A stretch of DNA of 64,000 bases from Ciona savignyi (lineage: Eukaryota; Chordata; Ascidiacea; Phlebobranchia; Cionidae): the NCBI GenBank assembly GCA_000149265.1, contig CH001698.1:179136-243135 (forward strand). The letters are read 5' to 3'. The notes beneath the pieces are model-generated. The model did no database searches. It saw nothing but the letters and a program-made list of their open reading frames with translations, and was not told where the DNA came from. The number at the start of each line of letters is the position of its first letter. The stretch's first letter is position 1. Below are positions 1 to 12,131 of this stretch, in pieces. The position numbers and the translations under genes were made by a program.

Positions 1-50
1 AGGTAATCTCAAGATTACCAGTATTACGATTACCCACAGTGCGCTGATAC

Positions 51-695
51 CTGGACAAGAAGTTCCATCCGGTGTGACTGAATTTGTGCTGATCGGGTCA
101 TTGAAACTGGTAGTGCTGGCGGTTTGGTTATAACCAGAAGAGCAGGTACATTGAAAAACTGAAGGGGAAACCACAACGCAGGATGCTTCACTTGCGCATG
201 GATAGGTGTCGGTTGATGTAGAATTTTGCCACAATGCTAAACCCGCATCGCAAGGGTTGGTGACTGGAAAGAAAATCGTTTACGTAATGTTGTGCGACTT
301 TTAGTGTGATTTACCATTTGCAGTTCCTGACACCGAATTCATAGCTGAGTAAACATTTCCAACATTTTCGGCACCACTAGCAACTCCAAATGTGGATGAA
401 GTTGTAGGGCCGGTGGAAACCGTGATCTGGTATAAGTACAAAACTGAAAAACAACATTAGGTAATTTGGAGCAACTCCACACGTTTATTTAAAGGCCAAC
501 GAAGTTAAAAATTTAGCAAACAAACCTTTTCAAAATTAACTAACATCCAACATTTCATATACAGTCAGATGCAAATGCTCTTTAAACTAAAACCATTATT
601 TTTTATGCAATACCTGAATTAACATCTACAGCTAACGACAGTACAATTCCTGATGACAGCAAGAGCAGCCCGAAGAAGAACGACGACAAAAACAT
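51..695 (-). CDS. EGF-repeat secreted/membrane protein, 5' part only (paralogue of the 4085-9482 gene)
   Basis: Three minus-strand exons are visible: 614-695, 315-443 and 51-263, with phases 1-1-1. The gene runs past the window start. Exon 1 begins with ATG at 695 and encodes a 27-residue hydrophobic signal peptide (MFLSSFFFGLLLLSSG...). Exon 2 encodes a 43-residue segment of unknown fold. Exon 3 encodes a divergent six-cysteine EGF-like module that starts with NPCDAG and contains CTCSSGYNQT. Exon lengths 82 and 129 bp are identical to exons 1 and 2 of the complete gene at 4085-9482, and the proteins align throughout, so the two are head-to-tail tandem duplicates. By analogy the missing part should hold more EGF modules, SEA and ZP domains. 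A TATA-like box lies about 180 bp upstream. Confidence 0.8.
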
Positions 696-870
696 TCTTT
701 TGATTGTCTTATATATTATCTTAATGTATAATTAACAAAAATATTCAACGTTTAAACGTTCACCTAAAAATATAACAGTTCAGTATTTTCCAAGTCCAAC
801 GTTACGAAGTCGAGAAAATGCTAATGCGAAAGCAACAGCCGCAATTGCAACATTACTACTTTGACGTCCA

Positions 871-878
871 TATTTATA
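871..878 (-). promoter_or_regulatory. TATA-like box of the first EGF-repeat gene
   Basis: The minus strand reads TATAAATA here, about 176 bp upstream of the ATG at 695. The position suits a core promoter. Assigned from sequence only; no transcript start is known. Confidence 0.4.
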
Positions 879-3800
879 CCTAGTTGCCAGGTGTTTTTTC
901 ATGGTGTTGGGTGTAAAAGAATCTAAGAAAATTTTCCAAATTACCGACATTGCTATTTTCGTGTTCTCTTATACATTAAGGAAATCGCACTAAACATTTA
1001 CCCTTTCTTCTCCCACGGAACCAGCCATATCAACTCGCGAAAAAGAAAGAAGGTATCAGCACCTGCGTCACATTTACACTTGTCTATTTATATACTTGGT
1101 TCTGTAGGTACAGTTAAATAGTAGTATCACGAATAAAGTATTTTGTGAATGACATTTGATTTATTTATAATTAATAGTTTTTTTATCAAAGTAAAGGTTT
1201 ACTATGGTATTTTTTCACATTGTTTTAAATGCCTGATTTAATATTTTAAATGCCTGAAAGGGCTTCATTGTACAATAACTACGTGGTGCTACTTATGCAT
1301 GTACGATTGCAAATACGACGTAACATGAACCTTTACTGTCACACTTTATCGTTTAAATTCGTAATTGCTTGACAAAAAATTAAGACATATTTTATGTTCT
1401 TGTTGGTGTTAAACGTATTATGTTCATCAAACCCACTGTGGGAAAATGACCTGAGACCCATAAAATTCAGCTTGCAAAATCATAAAGTCTACAGTTTAAC
1501 TATGGTTTTGTAATGCGCATGTTTTTTTTGTGCAATGTTGCAATCATTTACCGCAAAACTTTTATTTGAGAGCTGTATTTTTAACCCTTCTCTTATAGTA
1601 GTGTTATAATGGAGATGGTGTTTAATTATAGAGGTCGCCGCTTTATTTTTTGACTATAGCTGGTCAGAATTTTGAGAAGATAAATTTATGTAATAAAAAG
1701 AAAAAACATCTTACACAGTTAACATCTAACATCTAAAAAATCACTTGGAAAATAAAGTGTTATGTCTATTATATTGGTACAGGTGGCGTTCAACCAGAGG
1801 TTAAGACTCTATGTTTAACCGTTTTTTAAAAGTGGCATTTTTTAGAGGTGGTGTTTAAATATAAATCAACGGCAAGTTCTTTTTTGAGTTTATATATCAT
1901 GCATCGTTTACGGACAATTTTCATCTTACCGCTTTGTGCTTATTTTTAAGCCCATGTTATATTTCATATTAAAGTCAAACATAGAAAATTGTGGTATCAT
2001 GCCAAATGGTAGATCTATGATTATGAAAAGTATTGGCACGACACAGCTTGTTATGCACAAATCGTAAGCTCCCGCTTATAGAGCATTTCACGAAAATCCT
2101 TAACAATAACAACACGATTGTCCTTTTATAAAGGCAATTAGCGTTTGAAGTTTAATGGGTAGTATATTCTTATGAAAATTTCGTAATTTTTTATCTCTCA
2201 CTGTAGACTTTTTCTTAAATTTCAAAAAGAATTCAAAAAAGGGATTTTTTAGTTTAGTTTTAACATTTGCAGATATGAACAAGTAACGCGCCTTTTCCCA
2301 ACATCAGTAACGTGCGTTTGCGTCGTCATTCAGCCCAACGTTATTCTAATAGCGTATACTGAGCAAGATAAAATTGTAGAAAAAAATTCATACAGAATGA
2401 TAAGCACTTCAATGCATATAAATTTAGTTAAAACAAGTTTATTTTTCACGTTTTCAATGAAGCAACAAGTATTTTTTTATTATTATTTCTGTGGTTTCTT
2501 TGTGTATTGTTGAACCTATTTAAGATTGTCAAATTTTCCGATGTAAGAATTATTGTTCTTTTAGAGACAATTCAACCATATACGGAATTTTGGGATAGGC
2601 CAAGGCGCTTGCAAATAAAATTTGTTAGTGATTCAGTTACCCAAATCTTCCTGAATTCAATGTTTACTTTTTTTAATTTTGTACAATAGAACATATCCTA
2701 TGCCCGTTTAAAATAACAACATTTCTGGGTTTATCTCTGCTAAGATGATCGTTTAGTTGGTAATATGTCTTCTTTACTGAATTATTAATTGGTTACCTTA
2801 TATCCTAAGGAAATTTAGCTAAAACTTAAAAAAATATTGTACTTGCACCAGATAGTTCTGAATGCTCTTAAATTAAATCATGATAGCAATCCCAATCCCA
2901 ACTGCTGGCTGCACTTGTCAGAGGCAAAAGCTCACAGTCGCTGTTAATTTTTATCAACGGCAATAGCTTTTAACGGCGAGAAACATTTGCTTAAAGTGCT
3001 GTAGGGTTCTGTCTATGGTAATATCAAAGCATAGGAAAAAAACTCTTAACTAATTATCGTGTTTTTGATTAACTGACTTCCGATAAAAATGACCAGTTTT
3101 TGTTACAAATAAATAAACTCCTATTTTATTGTAATTAATGGTTTCTCCAGAGAAAATTAAAACGTTTTAGTATTAACATTAGTCTTATACGAAGTCATAG
3201 ACAATGGTATATCGACCACGCACTTGCCATTTTGTTCCAGGGCATATAGACCATAAAATATAAAGAAAATTTACCACTTATTAAGGTTTATTCTTAAATG
3301 TGTAAATGTAGCAATAGATCTAAAGTGGGTATAATGCTTATTATAAACTTTCGACCATTGTCAAAAGTTGTGTTTTAGACATAATCGATTTTTTACGAAC
3401 AAATTTAAATAAAATCATAAATTCACTTATCTATTGAATGACTTTCAGTACACAACAGCTTTGACACGCGAGTGAGGACCCATGGTATTCTTACGATTAA
3501 CAAGTTTCTGGCCGTAGTGCTTGCTATACAGAGACTGTTTGTTTTTCACACCTAGCGATGTAAAAACTCATCAAATGCTTTGTAGTAGTTGCATGTAATT
3601 ATATACATGTGCATCATCGAAATTTAAAGTTTGTCAGAGAAGTAATATGACACATTTGGCTTTTATAAATGAAGGATAGCGCTTGGAAACAGTACGATAG
3701 TACAGGTTTAACTTAAATTTCATCCTTAAATGTGTCTTGTGTCTCGTCGTCATTTTTTCAGTATCCTTGGTAAAAGTTACAGGTCGAATATCAAGTACAT

Positions 3801-4084
3801 AAAGTACCGGCTGTTGGTCCTTGAAATTGGAGTACTCCCCTTTCTTGTGTTGTAGAATGATTGCTTATGGTTGCACGAGTTATTTTAAAGCAAATTAGAT
3901 ATAGAATATAATTTGAAAGCATGCATAGTACGGGTATAAATTCTAATTCACGCCTGGATATATGAAATAACTACAAGACGCTCTCTAATAAATTATTTCG
4001 TTTTCAGTCCCACACTAATTTTCGTCGTGTAGATTCATAATCGTGTGATGGACTGAGAACCATACTGGAATGCCGTTGAACCAA
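879..4084. other. Intergenic stretch, no gene seen
   Basis: About 3.2 kb of AT-rich DNA between the two tandem EGF/ZP genes. It holds the upstream region of the first gene and the 3' flank of the second. ORFs here are short (60-75 codons), lack splice context and show no recognisable domain. No repeat unit was identified with confidence. Confidence 0.6.
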
Positions 4085-7000
4085 TTACGTTGATATCGCG
4101 TGAGTATTGACATGACTTAATTCATAATCTTTTTGGTTTACGTTTCGCTTGCGAAAGAAGAAAACGAACAGAAAAATAATGATTAGGAGCGTGACGAGGC
4201 ATCCGAGTCCAATAAGAACGTAGAGAGTTGTTTTGTCTTCTTGAGGCTGAGTGGTCGTACCTCCGTTACCACCTGGATTACCTAAAATGTCAAAATTTGT
4301 TACATTCGATTTTTACCTTCAAATCTAAAATAAAACAGGAAGATCCACTTACTCTTAGCAGTGCATTTCCCATCCACATTCTTGAAGGAATTTTCAGTGC
4401 ACAGGCATTCTTCTAAGTTGCGAATGCGATTTACAATGCAAGCACCGAGCCCACAGTCTTTTTGGCAAACGGAACCTAGAGAAAATAATGAAAAAATTGT
4501 CAAATCATCGAAATTATTTTACTATTACAACAAGCTAATAAGCGGTTGGTTGGTTCTTACTTGGTGCACGAACAAGAGCAAGAAGTGCCGTTCCTGTATT
4601 TTCCTCATTTGCTCTTTTGAATCGCAATGTAATGGTTCGCTTTCGTCGTTTCGAGCACTATTAAAATTGTTAAAATATAAGATCGTCTTTAGTAGTTTAT
4701 TTTATGCCCATGATTTTTATTTATTATGTATTATCTTAAATCGTAGCTAATCAAATTCCTAAACAGCTATAAAGTTCAACTCTAAAATTTAAAATATTAA
4801 CATGTGTTTTGGTTTTATTCAATAGAATTTCTACGAGTTCCATTAAATCATGCCATTGTGTCGATTAAAGAATATCAACTTACAACTGTGGTACAATTTG
4901 ACGTTCCCGTTTTCCTGCACGTCGAAGCTTGAATGGCAAGTTCCAAAGAATCGCTTATCGAGAAATAAAAAGCATGAAATCGAAATGAAGCGAAAGTCCC
5001 AACTCCTTGATTTATGGTCGATACCGTGTCGAGCAATGAACTGAGCGATGGGTTAGAAGCAGGGCAACCGTTTGAACTGCAAAATAACGTTTTAGCACGA
5101 AGGTTATGATCAGTGACGATAAAATAATAGAATTAGGCTTACTCTGTAAGAGTAACGGATTCCGACGTTCCGGGTGCGGAAGCTACAACTGAACCAATCC
5201 TGATGGTAATGTCGTTGGAAATGGTGGTTGGGGTGGTAATCTGCAAAACATCTCTTATTTACCAAGTAAAAGTACAATTAAGTTTATTTTGATTTTAAGA
5301 TATGTTTTACTAAATTTTTATTAAATTGCATTCACTTATCTACGGCATTTATAGATACACATCCAGTCATTCGAATACTATACATCAATGACTTTTTATT
5401 TATACCCTGGCCCATTTATTCATAGGTTCACGCAACATACCTTAACATATACTGGAGTATTTGTAGCTATTGGTGCATTAATTGCATTCGCGAGCGAGGC
5501 GTCGGTAAATGCTTCTGCTACGAAATCAAGGCTATCTCCGGTACCAGGTGGAATGACGGGCGAGACCACGATACTAAATAATTAAAGGTATTAGCTTTGA
5601 TTAAAACCTATTATTTTTACTTCTAACATAATTCACCATTGGCGTTAGTTACAAAAAGGTTATGTACACATAAATAAAAAATAAAGTTTGATAATATGCG
5701 ATTTCATCTAAACAACTTTACATTACGCAACCCAGGACCCTTACTTTCTTGTGGCGTTTATGGTAATCGTTGCATTGATATTGGTAGGAAAGTTGCAATA
5801 TATAGGAATGTTGACAAACTGGCCAAATACGATGGTTGCTGCTGGATTTATATTTGTGAGGTTCCACGAGTATGTCAAGTGGCTGGAGTTGGTCTGCAGT
5901 TTTACAAAAGAAAGTTTAAATAATTTTGACTTACATTTTAAATTCATTTTCCGAGTTATTTAAGTTTGTTTCATCTTACCGTAACTGTGGGGTCACAAGC
6001 TCCACTGAACTCTTGAAAGTTACCATTGGCGGTACCCGTGCACGAACCGAGGGTCAAATTATTCGCGTCTATTCCGAGATTGGTAAAATATGGAATGAAG
6101 GCCGCTACAGAAACAGCCGCACTAGTGCAGTTGAAAGAAGTCGGCAGATCTGTAGTGTTACAAACGGTCAGCAATTTTGTAGAAAAACTACAATTATTAA
6201 TGAATAAAGTAGTAGGCTAGAGTAATAAGAGTAATAATGCAATGTAACAATTAAGAGAGTCATTTTACATAATACGATAACTACCATGATAGATAACTTG
6301 TAAACAACCAAAACGATATGAAGTCTAACTGTTTTTCATTAGATTATGTTTGTAAACTGATAATAATTTAAAACTTTCTTCATTCTTACCGCAAACAGTT
6401 CCATTGGCCAAGTTACTAAGTGATGATTTATCCGCATGAGTTACATTGCAAGCACATTGAAATGTTCCGTTTAGATTAGTGCAAGAGCCGCCGGTAGTTG
6501 AACAGTTTCCATAGTTTGTAAGACATTCGTTAAAATCTGTTTAAATAGTTATGTTAAATTGGTTACAGCAAAGATAACTTTAAAGTTCAATATATAATTT
6601 TCTGAAAAATAGTTTAAAAAATGTTCACTTAACAAACGTACCTCCTTTGCTAAGGATGGGTGCTGAATTTATTTGTGATGTAAAAGTAAACCCCGCAATG
6701 ATAGCTTGGAAAGCGTTATTGTCCTTATCTGCACCGGTAAAGCAAGTCTCAACAATGTAGTTCGTTTGACTTCCGTTCCCAGATACCGATTCTAATGTAA
6801 CGGCGGAGGTGTTGAAGGAAAACATTGAAGCGTTGACCAATTCATTCAAAGCGTTCACCACCTGGTAAAGATTTCATGGTTTATGTTAAACTTGAATCAC
6901 TGCCACTTTAGTTTAATCTAAAATTTAAACATACCCGCTGTCTGTACATCGGCGCTTCTTGACGCCAGAGTGGCACCTGTCCCAACTTCCGACGATATAA

Positions 7001-9482
7001 GCTCTGACCTGAAGCAGTAATTGAAGGATCCTGCACCTGAAAAGAAATTCGATACATAATTAATCTCTGTGATTAAGAAAACTACTAAAGTTTAACTAAA
7101 TTCTCACTTGTGCAAGTGACACCGTTGCCATTAAATCCCGTGTTACAAGCGCATGTGAACGAAGCCGCCGGTGTATTTGTGCAAGTTGCGTTGGCGTGGC
7201 AGTTGGACACACCTGTCATACACTCATCGATATCTGTTAAAAAAAAGTGTCGTTAAATTCTGATGATAAAACTTGTTGAACTGAGTTGGTTATATTTCTA
7301 ATCATTATTTGCCAATTCGAATACAAATTGATAACCAGTTTTAAAAAAATATATTAAAAGATTCCTCATATTTACCAGTGCAACTTGCAGCTCCAGTACC
7401 ATTTCCAGTATATCCCGTATTGCACGCGCAAGAAAACGACCCAACATTGTTAGTACACACCGCATTAGTATCACACGGTGATGAGGTTGTACATTCGTCG
7501 ATATCTGTTAAATATGATACGTGATTTTATTAAAAATGTATGAACGTGTTTAATTAAATTTGTAATCGAGAACTCAAAAATTTAGATATTTTTTATAATA
7601 AAATGATTCATTCTTGACTAACCCCACCAACTTACCGTCGCAAGTGATCGGGTCGTTGGTAGCATTTTGGTTAAAACCAGAGCCGCAATTACAGGAGTAT
7701 GTTCCTACACCATCAACACAGGGCTTGCCGCTACACGCCGTCGCTCCCAAATGTGTGCACACATTAAAATCTGCAATACGAACGTTTAAACCAATATTCA
7801 AGAACACAAATCGGGCCATGGTTGTTTAACAGAAACCTACCAGTACAATTCGTGCCACTGCCTGTGAACCCAGTAGTACACATACAAGTAAAACTTCCTT
7901 TTGTGTTGGTACAAGTGGCATTCGCGTGACAGGTTGATGTTCCAGTCGCACATTCGTCAATATCTGTAACAAATGTAGCATTTACAATAACATCACGATT
8001 TAGTAAGGGGTATATGTTCGTAGTACAGATAACCTAAAACATATATTATATATTGTACTTTCAACCAAAGTGCCAACATTATTTTTGGCAAAATCTTAGA
8101 CTGTAGACTTACCTGTGCAAGTGGGGTTGACGCCTGTCGACTGATAACCCGTCGGGCAGCTGCAGGAGTAAGCTCCAGCAGTATTTGTACAATTTCCATT
8201 ACCACAGATCGTGTTGTTTGAGCATTCATCAATATCTAGGAAATAGTTTAAACGAAAAACTTAAAGTAAAATTCTAATTGGAAAATTTGGATAGAAATCT
8301 TAATTGTGGGTTATCGCTACGTCAACATACATATAGCACACTAAATAAAAAACGATAAAAAATATATATGTTTCAGCTTTGTATAAATCACCTGGGCAGA
8401 ATGTTCCGTCGGGAATTACTGTTGTTGATGCAACTGTAAAACTTTGTGTGCTTGCAGTTTGATTGTAACCGGAGTTGCATTTACATCGGAAAACCGAAGG
8501 TCCGATAACTGTACACGTTGATTCACTTGCGCACGGATAGGTGTCGGCTGTTGTGGAATTCGCCCAGGCGTTTCCATCACAAGGGTTCGAGACTAAAGAA
8601 ATTTAAAATACTTAAGAGACAAAATGTGAAATTGCTTTGCCTATGGGTCTACTTGTAGTAGTTTTCACCTTTTTGGGGATTGCGGTGTATAAAAAAGATT
8701 GGGTCGCCTCTTGACATACCGGTATAATGAAAACACAGCAATTTATTTATGGTTTTATTTATTTTTAAATATTTATTTAGCTATGCCTGCTATCGATAGC
8801 AAATAAAATTAATTAGAGACATCAAGCACACCATGCCTTATGTGATTAATTTTACCGTTTAATGCTGGATTTGTAAGCTGGTTCATGATTCGGTACACTT
8901 CAGATACATTGGCGGCCCCACCACTGGCGTCAACGTTGATTGTTGATGTGCCAGTATTGACTTGTACTTGGTACAGATACAGAACTGCAAATAAAAACAA
9001 AAATGTTATTTTTTTCCAACACATGTAACCGTCTTTGACAGAACACCTCGCCTTAAAATCCCAGTAAGTTTGATTTTAAGCAGTTGGTCAAAAACAGTTA
9101 TCACATGGTAAATCTCCAAATTATTGTTGCGAATTACGGGTTATCGAATTAGTGCTACACCGTAATATCGCGTTTACAAAATGCGTAACTAAACTGTTAA
9201 AATATGGACTGAGTTCACCTAAGGTGATCTATATATTAGTGGATTAAAATATTATTAATGACAAATAATTAATTCGCTAATAGAAAAGATTTTGTTTTAT
9301 TAATTCCGTAATATAACGGATTCTTTTGTAATTGTTCTACTTAATCATAATAATAATTTCTAAAAAATAAAATGATTGTTTAAAACTGTTCGATAAATAC
9401 CGGCATTCGCGTCTACTGCTTCGGCGTAAAATGTTCCAGATGAGAGTAAGAGCAAAACTACAAAGCAAGATGAAAACTTCAT
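4085..9482 (-). CDS. Vitelline-coat/uromodulin-like EGF-SEA-ZP transmembrane protein
   Basis: Nineteen minus-strand exons join in frame to 882 codons: 9401-9482, 8856-8984, 8392-8592, 8113-8235, 7841-7963, 7636-7770, 7376-7504, 7108-7233, 6935-7008, 6642-6861, 6390-6536, 5980-6149, 5745-5893, 5441-5573, 5143-5240, 4884-5076, 4561-4657, 4353-4475, 4085-4281. Residues 1-27 are a signal peptide; 71-137 a divergent EGF; 138-349 five EGF modules, four with the calcium-type start DIDEC and one with DFNVC; about 350-447 a SEA domain; 448-496 EGF; about 497-744 a ZP module; RRKR near 748-751 a furin site; 777-817 a further EGF; 837-861 a transmembrane helix, then a short basic tail. EGF exons are all phase 1-1. 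The architecture resembles uromodulin and the ascidian egg-coat precursor of VC70, so an extracellular matrix or egg-coat role is inferred, not shown. The acceptor of exon 9 (after 7008) was chosen because it alone keeps the SEA frame open. Confidence 0.88.
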
Positions 9483-9737
9483 TTTTATTTATATTTATCT
9501 TAAATTTTACTTGCTGTGATAATCTTGTATATTAACCTTAAATATAAAAATTGTTAGCAAATTAGTAACCGTATAATGTCCTATAAACTGTCTAAAATAT
9601 TTTAAAGTTAAGTTTATTTCAGCGGCCGTTGGCTTAATGAGAAATCCAGCGATATCGATTTCAGAATTCCTTGTTTCAAGAACCCTGAAGAGACTTGCTT
9701 CGCTTTCTAATGTCTAATTATCTTAACCCATCACCGG

Positions 9738-9746
9738 CTTTATATA
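9738..9746 (-). promoter_or_regulatory. TATA-like box of the EGF-SEA-ZP gene
   Basis: The minus strand reads TATATAAAG about 256 bp upstream of the ATG at 9482. A palindromic CRE-type site, TGACGTCA, lies at 9764-9771, just upstream. Both are sequence matches only. Confidence 0.4.
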
Positions 9747-9771
9747 TTGTACACCCAGAGCTGTGACGTCA

Positions 9772-11612
9772 TCAACGTATGGAAAGGAAGAAAATCGAAA
9801 ATACTTTTTTTACCCAACTCATTAAAAAAGAGAATGAGCATTGTATTTTAAAGATAAAATTTCAACTGAAACCGCTCAACTTTTTTTGTTTGAAAATGGG
9901 CACTTTCTCCTTATTTTATCATTCTCGTTTTTGGGACATATTTGGAGTTTCTTTGTATAGGTACCAATTTAAGGGGTTTGACGACGTTTGATAGTTAAAT
10001 GGATTATCATTGGCACTTCTTGCATTAAACTTACAAAACAATTGTATATAATGATTTAAGTTATTGTTTTTCCTAATATGTTTCTACATTAGTTATTTTT
10101 TAAATCATAAACAAATGTTAACTATTCTTTTTACTTAATATGAAAATGTCGTATATAAATGCATGATTATACCATAATTTTAGATCATATTTTTTATAAG
10201 CCAAAAACCAAAACGATCGTTGGCAAATTCCGCTAATTTTACTGACGTTGACGATCAGATCTTTGTTGTCCAGTCTACCAAACCACGCTAAATGAAGCAG
10301 AAGAAGGGATAACGAAACATAATGGGCGTACCCTTGAATGGTTCAATTGACATGTAAGTGATTAATTTCTCCCTTTGTGTGCCCCGTCACCTATACAACA
10401 TTAATAGCTGTATTCGAAAATAGTGAAGTCCAGGAAACCGCTCCTTCAGCTTTTTTTCCTTCCGTATATATCTGGCTAGCGTTTTTCATTGGAGTGCCAC
10501 TGTAATAAAACTAAAACTGCGGGATTCTTCGGCGCATCAAACGCTTCCGCGACCTCCGTTCATTCACTTCCTTGGTCGAAAAAAACTGTCAGCGCAAAAT
10601 TACTGATTTTCATCTTATAGCAGTGTTAAATCGTATGCAAATATAGCGGAAACCATTGTTTGATATAAAATGTGTTAAAAAATGCATTGACAGACGCATG
10701 ACAACAAGTCCACGCATAGCGGTTTATTTAAAACGCCAACCATTCAGTTAGTTCCAATAATTTATGTGTTGTATATTCGTAATATGTGTTCATTATGTTA
10801 ATTTTCGCGATTTTGATGTGTAAAAAGAAATCGGTGTTTTGATTTTTTTTTCTATTTCGTTTGTGTAACGTCAATAAGAATTAACGTGAGGCCGTCTTGG
10901 AATTATGGCTTCTTTGTATTATTTTAACCAAAAATGTGAATCTTGACAATATTTGGTTTTAAAGGTTTGTTTGTCTGTATGTTGCGTATTTTGTTCCACC
11001 GTGCTTTTTTTGCTAATTGGTCGTCGTAAATACCTAAATTTTCGCATCACACATGTTATTCCCGGTCATGCGCAAGCCCCTATACCAACAGAATTAATCT
11101 AAAATGTGGCTCGATCACATGAGCTTTCTATATGCCTGTAAAAACCAATGTTGGATTAATCCAGCTGAATTGTTCACCCGTGCAAACACAGAGGCTAGCA
11201 TTGCGCAATGTTGGGCGCGAAGGGGTAATGACGACGCCCAAGTAATTGTCTCTCCGTTATTTCTTTCCACTGGTGCATGTCAGAGCATTTGTCATAACAA
11301 CATTGATTCCAAAAATAGTCACTAATCCGGGACAAAACAGGCGTGGCCGACAACGATTTCCGCTAATAAATTTGTTTCTTTCTTGTAAAAAGAGAACTAT
11401 ATTTCTCTCGCAGCTGAACTATATCATTTCAAAACGGTGTACAGCCGAAAACATGTGTTAAACACCAATACTTTTACACAGGCTTCTGTTTACGGTTTTT
11501 TAACAATAAACGTTTTAAAGGTAAGTAATTGTTTGGGCATCACTTGGCAACATGATGTTCTTCTTTAATGTAACGAAGGAGCCAAACAAATAAACTAAAC
11601 TAATCAAACATA
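9772..11612. other. Intergenic stretch, no gene seen
   Basis: AT-rich sequence between the EGF-SEA-ZP gene and the pogo-like element. Overlapping short ORFs near 11104-11461 show no domain, splice context or similarity to other sequence in the window. Nothing further was recognised. Confidence 0.5.
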
Positions 11613-11614
11613 TA

Positions 11615-12129
11615 CAGTAGAACCCCGCTTACCTGACCACCTATGGGACCGTGATCAAGCGGTCGCGTTAGCGGGGTGGTCGTGTTAGTGAAATTTGATT
11701 TGCAGCAACTGGTCGTCATATGCAGCTTAAACGTCTGCATTTTTACTAAATTTTCACCAAATGCCATTATTTTTATCAGATACTGCAGAATGAATTTAAT
11801 ACTAAAGTTTATCTTGTAAGATTCAGTTATGTTTGCCACATTTTCTTTCGTGTGCGCTCATTTATTCTTATTGTTTTGATCATAAAAGAAATTGAACGTT
11901 ATTATTTTGGTGACAAAGGCAAATAATTTAGCACATGTGTTCACTTAAGCGGAGTGAAATTTGAAGTTTTGCACCAAAATATGGCGGTCCTGGTCTGGAA
12001 ACCGGGGTGGTCGCGTTATTGAAACAGAATGCAATGTATTACCATAGCAAATTTTTGGGATCGCACTAAAGTGGCCCTGATAATGAGGTGGTCGTGTTAT
12101 CGAGGTGGTCTCCAAGCGGGGTTCCACTG
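11615..12129. mobile_element. Non-autonomous pogo/Tc1-mariner-like MITE
   Basis: A 515-bp element has terminal inverted repeats: the left end reads CAGTAGAACCCCGCTT and the reverse complement of the right end reads CAGTGGAACCCCGCTT. It is flanked on both sides by TA (11613-11614 and 12130-12131), the target duplication of Tc1/mariner/pogo transposons. Subterminal copies of a GGTGGTCGCGTTA-like motif occur near both ends (about 11660 and 12005). No transposase frame is present, so movement would need a transposase supplied in trans. Confidence 0.8.
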
Positions 12130-12131
12130 TA

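Noticed and set aside
6935-7066. Apparent frameshift between the last EGF exon and the SEA exon
   Set aside because: It disappears if the acceptor after 7008 is used; then all phases match and the SEA domain stays open.
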